Positions 1-11,886 of a stretch of DNA of 64,000 bases are shown piece after piece. The position numbers and the translations under genes were made by a program. The notes under the pieces were generated by a model that saw only the letters and a program-made list of their open reading frames with translations, searched no databases and was not told the DNA's origin. The stretch is from DATLED01 sp035525495 (GTDB taxonomy: Bacteria > Actinomycetota > Acidimicrobiia > Acidimicrobiales > CADCTF01), in NCBI GenBank assembly GCA_035525495.1, contig DATLED010000027.1, forward strand, positions 14,049-78,048. The letters run 5' to 3'. Position 1 is the stretch's first letter, and every line of letters begins with the position of its first letter.

Positions 1-1
1 G

Positions 2-697
2 ACGATCGACGGCGGGCTGTTGCCGACCCACCCGCTCAGGGCCATCGAGGGAGGCGTGGCCGAGGGCAAGGAGCTGCTCGTGGGGACGAACGTCGACGAG
101 ATGAAGCTGTGGGTCGTCGGCAACCGCAAGCTCACCGGAGGCGACGAGGCGTTCATCCTGCGCCGGCTGGAGAAGACGTTCGGCCCGGATGCGGCCGACG
201 CCCTGCAGGCGTACAAGGCCGCCCGCTCCGACCGGGGTGACGACCTGACGCCGGTCGAGCTGTGGACGGCGGTCGAGAGCGACCGGGTGTTCCGCATCCC
301 GTCGCTGCGGATGTGCGAGGCACAGGCGGCGACGGGCACAGCGGTCTACGACTACCTGTTCACCTGGAAGTCGCCGGCGCTCGGTGGGCTGCTCGGGTCG
401 TGCCATGCGCTCGAGATCCCGTTCGTGTTCGGAACGCTGACGACGCCCGGGGTCGAGCGCTTCACGGGCGAGGGCAAGGCTGCCCTTTCGCTCTCCGAGC
501 GCATGCAGGACGCGTGGCTGGCATTCGCCAAGACCGGCAACCCGTCCACCGAGGCGCTGGGCGAGTGGCCGCCATACGACGCGACCCGCCGGGCCACGAT
601 GATCCTCGACGCCGAGTGCCGGATCGAGGACGCCCCCCTCGAGGCCGAGCGTTCCTACTGGGACAACCGCCCCGCCGGTCGCTTTCCCGCCGAGTAG
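2..697 (+). CDS. Type-B carboxylesterase / para-nitrobenzyl esterase, C-terminal part (5' truncated by window edge)
   Basis: This alpha/beta-hydrolase esterase of the carboxylesterase type-B family would hydrolyse carboxylic ester bonds. Only the last 231 residues lie in the window; the reading frame is open to the left edge, so the Ser nucleophile (GESAG) region is missing. Visible family marks are the GTNVDE segment, where type-B esterases carry the triad acid, and GSCHALEIPFVFG, whose His matches the catalytic His of the usual HGxELPFVFG motif. The C-terminal WxxFAKTGNPS segment is also typical. The gene ends 31 bp before the next plus-strand gene. Family assignment is firm; substrate is unknown. 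Confidence 0.85.
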   Translation, partial: TIDGGLLPTHPLRAIEGGVAEGKELLVGTNVDEMKLWVVGNRKLTGGDEAFILRRLEKTFGPDAADALQAYKAARSDRGDDLTPVELWTAVESDRVFRIPSLRMCEAQAATGTAVYDYLFTWKSPALGGLLGSCHALEIPFVFGTLTTPGVERFTGEGKAALSLSERMQDAWLAFAKTGNPSTEALGEWPPYDATRRATMILDAECRIEDAPLEAERSYWDNRPAGRFPAE

Positions 698-728
698 CCG
701 ACGTCGCGGCGCGTAGGTTGACGGCGCC

Positions 729-2018
729 ATGACGACCGACCGGGAGGAGCGCCGGCGGGCGCGGCTCGAAGAGCGACGTCGGACGCGCGGGAGGCAGAAG
801 CGAGCGAAGCGGCGCATCCGTCCGGCGCTCGCGCTGGTGCTCGGCGGCGTGGTGGTCGTCGGCGTTCTGGGATTCGGTGGGGCCCGGTTGCTCGCCGGGG
901 ACGACGCGACCGCTCCCGCCCGAGCGGTGGCCACCCGGAAAGGTTCGGAGGAGGCGACAGGAGCGACCGGACGCGTGACCATCGAGCGGACGCCCGCGTC
1001 GTATCGGGTGGTGTACCGACTGGAGGAGTTCACGGGACCGAAGGTTGCGCTGTCCACGGACAAGGTATGGGTGCGTCGGCCGTTCGAGAGCCGGCTCGAG
1101 ACGTGGCGAGGCGCGCCGCCCGGGGACAAGCTGCTGTCGTCCCAGGTCGGCGCCTTCGCCCGGCGGCGGAACGAGTCGTCCTCGGCGGAGGCGGTGGTGC
1201 TCGCAGTTCCGCCATCGTCGGCGCCATCCGACGTCCGCCTCCTGCCCGCCCTCGCCGACGCCGAGGCCGGCGGACTTCTCCAGGCTCGGGAGGTCCGTGT
1301 CGTGCTCGATCGCCGCTGCCAGGTGTACCGGTCGGGCCAACTGCTGAGCGGGCTGTCGCTCACGAAGCCCAGCGAGCACCAGTACACGGACTCGTGCGTC
1401 GACGCCGCCGGCATCGTGCTCGAAGAGCTGTTCGTCGTCGACGGAGAGACCCTGTCGCGGCGGATCGCCGTGGAAGTCGAGGAAGAGCCGAGCCTCGACG
1501 GCCGGCTCTTCGAGACCGGGCCGCGCACGCTTGCCGTCGCCGACGGGGGCGGGCTCGTGCGGCGGATGGGTGAGGGCCTGCCACCCGGGGAGTTCCTCCT
1601 CGTCGACCCCGCGACGATCCCCGCCGGGTTCGAACGGCTCGGACGGTTCAACGTCATCCCGTCGCAGCCCGAGAACTTCTCCGATCCGACCCGCGAAGGG
1701 GCGAGGGAGACGAGCTTCGCCGACGTCTACGTCCGGGGGGCGGACTTCCTCGTGATCGACCAGGGTGGGACGCTCCAGGGCGTCGACCCGTTCACCGAGG
1801 ACCCTGGGTCACCGCGACTGGACCTCGGTCCGTACGGATCGGGGGAGCTCCGTCTGAGCGCCCTTGGTGTCGAAGTCCGGGCGAAGCGCACCGGAGGACG
1901 ATTCGTGAGGGTCCGGGGCACGGTCGATGCTGACGACCTTGCGTCCGTCGCCAAGTCGCTCGCACCCACCGAAGGCAGCGGGCCGCTCGAGTTCCTCGAG
2001 GAGCCAGGCGCCGGCTGA
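729..2018 (+). CDS. Membrane-anchored protein of unknown function
   Basis: I do not recognise a defined family. The 429-residue protein starts with a very basic cytoplasmic stretch (about residues 5-30, rich in Arg and Lys), followed by one hydrophobic segment (about 31-50) and a large extracytoplasmic domain that alternates short hydrophobic strands with charged turns. The pattern TYRVVYRLEEF-like strands plus a repeated 'GRFVRVRG' style end resembles the antiparallel beta-sheet of RseB/LolA-like lipoprotein carriers, but this is a guess. A TAGGTT hexamer at 714-719 lies 9 nt before the ATG and may be its -10 element. It converges on the ABC binding-protein gene with only 4 bp between stop codons. 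Confidence 0.6.
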   Translation: MTTDREERRRARLEERRRTRGRQKRAKRRIRPALALVLGGVVVVGVLGFGGARLLAGDDATAPARAVATRKGSEEATGATGRVTIERTPASYRVVYRLEEFTGPKVALSTDKVWVRRPFESRLETWRGAPPGDKLLSSQVGAFARRRNESSSAEAVVLAVPPSSAPSDVRLLPALADAEAGGLLQAREVRVVLDRRCQVYRSGQLLSGLSLTKPSEHQYTDSCVDAAGIVLEELFVVDGETLSRRIAVEVEEEPSLDGRLFETGPRTLAVADGGGLVRRMGEGLPPGEFLLVDPATIPAGFERLGRFNVIPSQPENFSDPTREGARETSFADVYVRGADFLVIDQGGTLQGVDPFTEDPGSPRLDLGPYGSGELRLSALGVEVRAKRTGGRFVRVRGTVDADDLASVAKSLAPTEGSGPLEFLEEPGAG

Positions 2019-2022
2019 TCGA

Positions 2023-3920
2023 TCAGTGGGCGGTGTGCGGATACACCGGCGCCTTCTCGTTGGCGGGTCGCTCGTTGATCATCGCCGGCGACGAGCTCGG
2101 ATCGGCGTCGCGAAGCACCTTTGGCTCGTCCGTGGGATGTTCGCCCGGGAGGTACCGCAGGCCGTTGGCCACGTAGCGGTAGGCACCCACGCCCTCGTTG
2201 CCGACTTCGTCCTTCCCCCGCACCGTGTTGTCCCAGAAGATCTCGGTGACGTCGTCGTAGAGCGTGTAGTCGGTGAAGGGCCACAGCCCGTGCTTGCCGT
2301 AGGAGATGACCTGGGTCGTGACGTTGCCCTTGCCGGTCACCGGGTAGTTGAACAGGCCCTGCTGGAACGTGCCGGGGTTCAGGTCGGGCCCGGCCATGTG
2401 GAGCCCGGTGCCGAGGATGAACGGCGAGGCGTAGATGACGCCGTAGGTGTTCTTGGCGGCCGGGGCCTGCCCGGTGTGCCACTTGTGGATGAAGTACGCG
2501 TCGCCGATCTCCGGAGGCGTCCGGATCGTGAGGAAGGAGATGCCGAAGGCTCGCGACCACTGGTCCTTGTCATAGGTGCGGGCGAACAGCGTCGTGTCGA
2601 CGAGGGCCGAACCGGTGATGATCCACTCCGGCTGCCACGTCTGGCGGGCCGCCTCCGCGGTGAAGATGCCCGGGGCGATCGGATCCCCGGAGAAGATCAC
2701 GCTGTTGACCCCCGAGGCCTTGAGCTTGGTGATGATCGGCCGGGCCTGCTCCTGCGTCTTCGCGACGTCAGGAAACCCGTTGTAGGAGATCGACTCCTTC
2801 AACGTGACGTTGTACTTCTCCTGCAGCGTCCGCGCGAAGAAGTCGGCGCCCGCCTTGTAGGCGCCGTCTGCGGTCTCGTACCAGAGGAACCCGAACACGC
2901 GGTCCTCGGTGCTCATCGGGACGGCGTCGCGCTGACCGGCGTACTTGGCCTTGCGGCCCTGCCCCGCCAGCCGCTTCCCGACGTACTCGGCGCGGTGGAT
3001 GTATCCCTGGGTGGAGGACATCAGCGTCGTGTAGCCGGCGTAGGGCGCCCGCTCCTCGTAGAACTCCTGCGGCTGGGAGACGCTGCAGATGCACATGATC
3101 TTTCGAGCCCGTAGCTCGTCGATCATCGCGTTGTTGGCGGCGCCGATGGAGACGAAGGCGCCCATCTCGGCGATCTTGATCGCGTCCGCCCGGCCCGCTT
3201 TGTCGTCGGTCGCGTCGGCGTTGCCGTCGACGTCCGCGACCTTGATCTGCCGTCCGTACAGCTGGTAGTGCTTGTTGATGTAGTCGATGTAGGCGCGGAA
3301 GGTCGCGATCGACTCGTCCTTCGGATCCGAGGCGTTGGCACCGGCGAGGGCGGCGTCGAGAGCCGGGTTGCTCTTGGCCCGGTAGTTGACGACGAGGATC
3401 TCCTTGTCGGTCACCCCGTTCCACGTCTTGCCCCCGTTGCTTCCGCTGAAGGCGGGCATGCATGGCGGTGCGAACTTGGTCGGCACCTTGATCCGACCGG
3501 TGGTGGTGTCGCAGTCCGCACCCGGATTGGCGGGCGGGGCCACGTTGCCGGTCCCCGCCTGCGCGGCGCCCGTGACGGCCGCGGGCCCGCCGGCGGTGAC
3601 CTTCTGCCCCGGCTTCGGCGCCTGCCCCGGCTTCGTCGCGCCGGACGTGCCGCCTAGGGCGCCGCCGGTCGTGCCAGCGGCGGCTGTCCCCGCATCGTCG
3701 ACCGCCTCGCCGACCGTGGCGTCGGCGGCCGTCTCGTCGACGGTGGTGGCGCTCTCGGTACTCTTCGAGCCGCCCGTGGCGAACACCTGGGAGTCGTCTT
3801 CGGCCTGTCGGCCGGGAAGGACGATGAGCAGCAGCAGCACGCCGACGATGATGGCGATGAACGGACGGTAGCGAGCGAAGCCCTTGCCGATGTCCCCCAA
3901 CGTCAGATTCTGCCAGTTGT

Positions 3921-3924
<4 letters not shown>
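2023..3924 (-). CDS. Membrane-anchored Liv-type ABC substrate-binding protein
   Basis: This 633-residue protein is the solute receptor of the fused uptake operon, with a type-I periplasmic binding fold (Peripla_BP_6/LivK-like) at about residues 165-590. It has no lipobox. Residues 1-20 are cytoplasmic and contain LGDIGKGFARYRP; a single hydrophobic segment (about 21-38) ending in LPG acts as an uncleaved anchor. A long low-complexity Ala/Gly/Thr/Pro linker (about 45-140) leads to the receptor domain. The start is GTG at 3924, overlapping the previous gene's TGA (GTGA), so translation is coupled. The anchor matches that of the divergent gene at 9389-10246. Ligand is unknown; branched-chain amino acids are only the family default. 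Confidence 0.88.
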
Positions 3925-7009
<3,085 letters not shown>

Positions 7010-7013
<4 letters not shown>

Positions 7014-9295
7014 CCTGCGTCCTCCTGTCGGGGTCTGCGGGTTCGCGCTCGTCGGGGCAGCGTGGCGACGCCACCGCCGGTCGGCGACGTGGTTGCCTCG
7101 ACGGTGGGCCTCTCATCGGGCTCGGTGGGCTCGGTGGGCTCGAGCTCGTCCAAGCCTGCGGCGGCCCCGGTCATGGCGTCGCCCACGTCGACCGTCGTCT
7201 CATCCTCCGACTGCAGCTCCTTTGGCGCGTCGGCGGCGGTCGCCTTTGCCCGCATGTCCGCAACCAGGCTCGGGACGATGAGATGGTGTCGGTCGGCGAT
7301 CCGGCGGAGGATCCGGTCGCGCACGTCGTAGAAGAGCTGGCTGAATCCGCCGGGGATGATCAGGAGGACGAACAGGAGCCCGACCGATGACGTGAAGAAG
7401 CCGAGGTACGGACGCACGACCTCCGGGAAGACGTCGCGAAAGTAGTCGAGGCCCTGGATGAACATGGCTCCGAGGAACGCGCCGGGAATGGATCCCAATC
7501 CACCGATCACGACCATCGTGAATGCCCGCCGGCTCTCGTCGACCGTGAAGCTCGAGGTGCCGAGCTGTTGTTGGTGGTGCACGAACACGGCACCGGCGAA
7601 GGCGGCGATGAAGCCGGAGATGGCGAAAGCCGTGAGGCGGGCGATCGTCACGTTGACGCCATAGGACTGCGCGGCCTTGGCGTTCTCGCGCACCCCGATG
7701 ATCACGCGACCGGCTCGGCTCCGGCGGAGGCCTCGGACAGCTGCGACCATCAGGCCGAGGCTGATGAGGCAGACGAAGTAGTAGCGGTCCTCGGTGTAGG
7801 TCGTGACCCGGCCGAAGAGCAGGGGTCGGTCGATTCGGCCCGTGGGCAGCCAGGTGATGTACCTGGCGTTCAGGAGGTACGACGAGGTCGCCAGCGCGAA
7901 CCCGAGCGTGATGACGGCGAGGAAGAGGCCTCGGATCCGGAGGGCGGGGAGCCCGATCACCATGGCGCTGACGGCGCCGGCGATGCCGGCGCCGAGGAGG
8001 GCGAGGGAAAGGTCCCAGCCCCGGGAGCTCGTGAGGTAGCCGCCCACGGCGGCGCCGATGCCGAGGAAGGCGACCTGGCCGAGGCTGACCTGACCCGCCC
8101 ATCCCGTCAGCACGACGAGCGAGACGCCGATCATGGCGAAGATCAGGACGACGCCGGCCAGGTTCGTCTGCGCGTCGGAGGCCACGAACGGAAGCACGAC
8201 CAGCAAGACGAGGAAGAGCGTCGACAGCCCTCGAACTCCCCACTTCACCTCCGGGAGACCGGCCAGCTCGCGCGGGATCGGCCGCACCTCACGACTGGCC
8301 TGCCATGACGTCGTCTCGTCGTCGTCGACCCGCGCCGCCTGGCCGCGCCGCTGCAGGAGCAACGCCGCCAGCACGATCACGAACAGGATGGGGTCGACCA
8401 ACAACGGGGTGTTCGTGTGGTTGACGATGGCGTTCTCGATGATGCCGAGCGCGATCGACGCCAGGAAGATCGTCGGCAGCTTCTCCATCTTCCCGATGAC
8501 GGCGGCGGCGAGCGCTCGGATCAGGATGCTCGGGCCGAGCACGCTCCCGAGGGGAAGGCCGACGATCCCGGCACGGAGGAACACGGCGATGTAGGCGAGC
8601 GTGCTGGCGACGATCCAGACGATCGTTTGGATCCGCTTCACCGGCACGCCGAGCAGAGCGGCGCGATCCGCGCTCTCGGCGCTGGCACGCACGGCGATGC
8701 CGATGTTCGTGTACCGGAAGAAGCCGGTGAGGGCGGCGATCACCACGGGAACGACGAGCATGGCCAGGACCTCGTTGCCCTGGAACACCACGGTCCCGAT
8801 GTTGAAGCGCAACCCGAAGGGCGAGTCGAAGCTGTTCGGAGGCTGATCGAGGTCGAACACCCGGGGGAGGACGAGGGCGATGAGGGCGAGGATCTGCGAG
8901 ACGGCGATCGTCGCGACCGTCAGGATGAGCCGGGGCGCCTTGAAGAACCGGCGGATGATCGTGAACTCGACGAGGGCGCCGATGGCGATGGCGGCGACGA
9001 GTCCGAGCGGCACCGCCAGGAAGTAGGGGATTCCCGGGCCGGCGATGCACAGCACGGCAAGGCTGGCGGGTACCCCTCCCAGGTCGCCTTGGGCGAAGTT
9101 GATGATGCGGTTGCTGCGGTAGATCAGCGCCAGACCGAAGGCGATGAGAGCGGTCAGGCCGCCGATCACGACCCCCTGCACCAGCACACCGAGCGGCGCC
9201 GGCCACAGCCACTGCTGCACGAAGTAGAAGACCAGGCCCGCGGCGACGAGATTCGCGGCGGAGCGGACCCTGAGGTCATCGATGAAGTTCTCCAA
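7010..9295 (-). CDS. Fused LivH-LivM ABC permease
   Basis: Both membrane subunits of a branched-chain amino-acid type ABC importer are joined in 761 residues. About 34-320 is LivH-like (RSNRIINFAQGDLGG near the start, the AESADRAALLGV cytoplasmic loop), and about 355-650 is LivM-like (GWAGQVSLGQVAFLGIGA, GVRENAKAAQSYGV, VIGGLGSIPGAFLGA). A hydrophilic tail of about 110 residues ends the protein, first acidic with TEPTEP repeats and then Arg-rich. The start is TTG at 9295, chosen because GGAGGA sits 6 nt upstream. It is the first gene of the operon; a -10-like TACCGT (9338-9333) lies just downstream of the 16-bp palindrome. Confidence 0.92.
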
Positions 9296-9339
9296 AACCC
9301 GTCCTCCGAGTCAGCCCGCGTGGCCGGCGGACACGGTAG

Positions 9340-9355
9340 TTGACCCGCGGGTCAA
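9340..9355. promoter_or_regulatory. Perfect 16-bp palindrome in the divergent liv promoter region (candidate operator)
   Basis: TTGACCCGCGGGTCAA is identical to its reverse complement. It lies in the 93-bp region between the TTG start of the permease gene and the ATG of the divergent anchored protein. It directly abuts the candidate minus-strand -10 TACCGT (9338-9333) and covers the -35/spacer zone of that promoter, so a dimeric repressor bound here would block transcription. No regulator gene adjoins it in the window. Confidence 0.6.
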
Positions 9356-9388
9356 GGTGTCCAGTTGCCTTGAGGCAGAATGCAGGCC

Positions 9389-10246
9389 ATGGGGTCGATC
9401 GCGGACATCACCATCGGGGACATCGGCCGCGCACTTTCTCGATACCGACCCGTCGCCGTCACCGTCGCCATCATCCTCGTGGTGATCGCGCTCCTTCCCG
9501 GTCCCCGCCGGGCTGCCCTCTCGGCGCTTCCGACCGCGCCGCCGCCTGCGGCCGCGGCCGCGGAGACCCCTGCCGGGGACGAAGCCGTGGCCGACTCGAC
9601 CCTTTCCGCTGACGATCCACCGTCATCCTCCACGTTCGAGTCGTCGCTTTCCTCCTCCTCCTCCTCGTCGTCCGGGTTCGCGTCGACGCCGCCGTCGTCG
9701 AACTTCTCGAGCGACGAGTCGTCGTCCTCGTCGTCCGACTTCAGCTCTCCGTCTCGAACCGCGGACTTCCCCAGCGGCGACGGCTCGTCGACGACCACCG
9801 CCCCGTCACGGCCCTTGAGCATCGTGGAAGGGGGATGGGCGTCTGCGACCGGCGCCACCCCCGTCGGCTCGACCGGAGTGCCCGACAAGGGACTGCCGGT
9901 CGGCAAGCGCATCGGACAGGTCGACAAGTACAGCTTCGTGCGCCTGACCGGTGACCAGAAGGTGCTCGCTCTGCGGGTGAACGCCCAGGGTGCACGGGCG
10001 ACGACGGGCAACATCGGGGTGTCCATCTGCCAGATCACCGACTCCGGTTGGCAGGCGGCGGACAACGTCCCCTCCGACCGGGCGCCGAAGTACGACGTGG
10101 CGACGTGTGTCAAGGGCGATCCCGGCGACGGGAAGACGTGGACGTTCAACGTGCTGACCTTCGCGTCGCCCACGGACGCCCGAGGGCTGGCGCTGGTGCC
10201 GACCGGCGACTCGATCGACTACCAGGTGACCTTCGAGCGCACGTAG
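9389..10246 (+). CDS. Serine-rich membrane-anchored protein sharing the binding-protein anchor
   Basis: The family is unknown. The 285-residue protein begins with IGDIGRALSRYRP, a single hydrophobic segment and LLPG, matching the N-terminus of the ABC binding protein at 2023-3924 in order, spacing and the invariant GDIG and RYRP residues. A long Ser/Pro/Thr/Asp-rich, probably disordered stretch follows (about 50-145). The C-terminal globular part (about 165-285) carries two cysteines about 30 residues apart (CQITD and ATCVKGD) that could form a disulfide. I chose ATG 9389 over ATG 9380 because it gives nearly the same spacing to GDIG as in the binding protein. Divergent from the fused importer, it may be an accessory subunit; that is inference. 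Confidence 0.65.
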   Translation: MGSIADITIGDIGRALSRYRPVAVTVAIILVVIALLPGPRRAALSALPTAPPPAAAAAETPAGDEAVADSTLSADDPPSSSTFESSLSSSSSSSSGFASTPPSSNFSSDESSSSSSDFSSPSRTADFPSGDGSSTTTAPSRPLSIVEGGWASATGATPVGSTGVPDKGLPVGKRIGQVDKYSFVRLTGDQKVLALRVNAQGARATTGNIGVSICQITDSGWQAADNVPSDRAPKYDVATCVKGDPGDGKTWTFNVLTFASPTDARGLALVPTGDSIDYQVTFERT

Positions 10247-10306
10247 CGGGCTCCGGTCCGCGCGCCCGTCTGCCGATAGGGGTGGTGGCGGGACGGGGCG
10301 CGGCGG

Positions 10307-10353
10307 TTCTGGGCGGGTTAAACGACCGCTGCGGTGGTTGATCCCGCCCAGAA
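10307..10353. repeat. Dispersed palindromic element, copy 1
   Basis: Two 21-bp arms (10307-10327 and 10333-10353) pair at 18 of 21 positions around a 5-nt loop; the outer 11 bp (TTCTGGGCGGG) are perfect. It sits between two convergent genes and could act as a bidirectional transcription barrier, although there is no T-tract. Copies 2 and 3 are at 22271-22317 and 52175-52221. Confidence 0.85.
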
Positions 10354-10400
10354 CGAGGGCGGGCGCGGCCCGCGGCCGCCCGCGACGGCGGGAGGGGCGG

Positions 10401-11174
10401 TCAGAACGTGTCGGCGAGGCCCGCCGCGGCCCGGAAGTGGGTGACCAGGTCGGGGAGGCGGCAGCGGGCGTTGCGTCCACTCGTCGATGGGACGACGTAG
10501 GCGGGACGGCCGCCGAACCCGACCGGCTGCACCCCGGCCACGGCCTTGCGGTCGACGGCGGCCCGCCAGCCCTCGAGTCCGACGAAGCACACGGCTCCAG
10601 GCTGCAGCCACCGCACGAGCCGCTTGACCCGCTCGGCACCGGTTCGGTACTCCGCTGCGGACAGCTCGGCGCTGGCGACCGTCGCCCGCTTGCACAGGTC
10701 GGTCATCCCGACGCCGTGGTGCGCGAGGGCGTGCCGCGCGTCCCGATCGACGCTGACGAGGCCGGCCTCGATCACCGCCGGCCAGAAGCGGTTGCCAGGT
10801 CGTGCGAAACCCACACCGCGTTCGGCGCTGTAGATGCTCGGGTTGAGGCCGCACACCAGCAATCGCATCCCGCCGCCGACCGTGTCGGCGAGCGTCATCG
10901 CCCTCCCCGCCGACACCTGCACGACGTCGTGTTCGACCGACGCCCGGGTGACATCGAATCCCGCCCCGATGAGCAGGTCGCGCAGGTCCGGCGCCGTCCA
11001 CCCCGCATGCCCGTCGTAGGGGCCATAGAGGACCTGCACGTCCACCGGGGCCCCGGGGGCGAGCCCCCGATGGAGGTCGGCCAGCTCCAGGGGGAGACTC
11101 GTGCGGGGGACGTGTCGGTAGGTCATGTTCGACCGCGCTCCGGTCTCGTAGCGATCGACCGTTGCCCGTTCCAC
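10401..11174 (-). CDS. mug: Mismatch-specific uracil/thymine DNA glycosylase (Mug/TDG family)
   Basis: This base-excision repair enzyme removes uracil or thymine opposite guanine. The glycosylase domain covers about residues 95-257 and shows the motif GLNPS (109-113), whose Asn is the catalytic residue of Mug enzymes, followed by GVGFARPGNRFWPA and GMTDLCKR. About 95 residues precede it and look like the end of a class-I SAM methyltransferase (LADLHRGLAPGAPVDV, then LRDLLIGAGFDV) without the SAM-binding loop; this is probably a remnant or structural extension. The GTG start at 11174 is supported by TAGCCT (11186-11181) exactly 6 nt upstream, a hexamer that includes the TAG stop of the preceding gene. 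Confidence 0.85.
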   Translation of the reverse strand: MERATVDRYETGARSNMTYRHVPRTSLPLELADLHRGLAPGAPVDVQVLYGPYDGHAGWTAPDLRDLLIGAGFDVTRASVEHDVVQVSAGRAMTLADTVGGGMRLLVCGLNPSIYSAERGVGFARPGNRFWPAVIEAGLVSVDRDARHALAHHGVGMTDLCKRATVASAELSAAEYRTGAERVKRLVRWLQPGAVCFVGLEGWRAAVDRKAVAGVQPVGFGGRPAYVVPSTSGRNARCRLPDLVTHFRAAAGLADTF

Positions 11175-11183
11175 CGGCCGAGG

Positions 11184-11774
11184 CTACGGCGCCACGACGT
11201 CCACCTCCGTGCCGAAGTCGACGAACCGGAGGTCGAGCATCGGTCCTCGGGGACGGCCCGTCCGCAGGCGGGCGATCCGTCCGGCCCGATCGACCCACAC
11301 GCGGCTCGGTACGCCGTCGGCCGACGGCTCCCCGCCGGCGGCGCGGGAGAGGAGATCAGCCCATCCGCGAGCACCCGCCGCCCACGACACCGCACCACCG
11401 TCGACGGCCGTCCACGACCCCGACCCGGCCGGCCGGACCCACGCCCGACCATCGCCGACCACCCGCACGACCGAAGCCGATGCACCGCCCTCGGCCGCGG
11501 CCATCGTCGCGATCACCTCGCAGGCCCCGTCCACGAAGGACAGGCGCCCCGACAACACCACCGGCGGCCCCGACGAAGGCTCGAACCTGCCCATCAGCCG
11601 GGCCGACCCGGCAGCACGCGTCCGAGCGACGACCTCGGCCATCGCAGGGCCCGGGGCCGGGGCCGCCTCGGGCCGCAACACCCACACCGACGCGCCGAAC
11701 ACCACGAGCAACACCACGACGACTGCGGAGCACCGCAACGAGACCACGGGACGCACCACGCCACCTCCACCCAC
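11184..11774 (-). CDS. Exported or membrane-anchored protein, possibly LppX/LprG-like
   Basis: The 196-residue protein has a hydrophobic N-terminal segment (about 10-34) that could be a signal anchor; there is no lipobox Cys. The rest alternates strands such as GSARLMGRFEPSSGPPVVLSG and VVRVVGDGRAWVRPAGSGSW, a layout like the mycobacterial LppX/LprAFG lipid-carrier fold, where a 'phi-G-phi-F ... VRxxGd-aWvr' pattern recurs. The similarity is weak and by eye only. It ends 9 bp before the mug start and may be in the same transcript. GTG 11774 is the most upstream sensible start; a GTG a few codons downstream is possible. Confidence 0.5.
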   Translation of the reverse strand: MGGGGVVRPVVSLRCSAVVVVLLVVFGASVWVLRPEAAPAPGPAMAEVVARTRAAGSARLMGRFEPSSGPPVVLSGRLSFVDGACEVIATMAAAEGGASASVVRVVGDGRAWVRPAGSGSWTAVDGGAVSWAAGARGWADLLSRAAGGEPSADGVPSRVWVDRAGRIARLRTGRPRGPMLDLRFVDFGTEVDVVAP

Positions 11775-11886
11775 ACCACCGGCCGACAGAAGGGGCAGGC
11801 GAACCTGCGAGGCGGCGAGCGGCCGAAGTGAGCCCGCACGAGCAACCTAACCCGAGGGTGCGACACGAACAACGCCGCGCCGACTC

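Noticed and set aside
9376..9381. CAGAAT as -10 of the divergent anchored-protein gene
   Set aside because: Spacing to ATG 9389 is right (7 nt) but the first base departs from TANNNT and no -35 is convincing, so it is not listed as a promoter.
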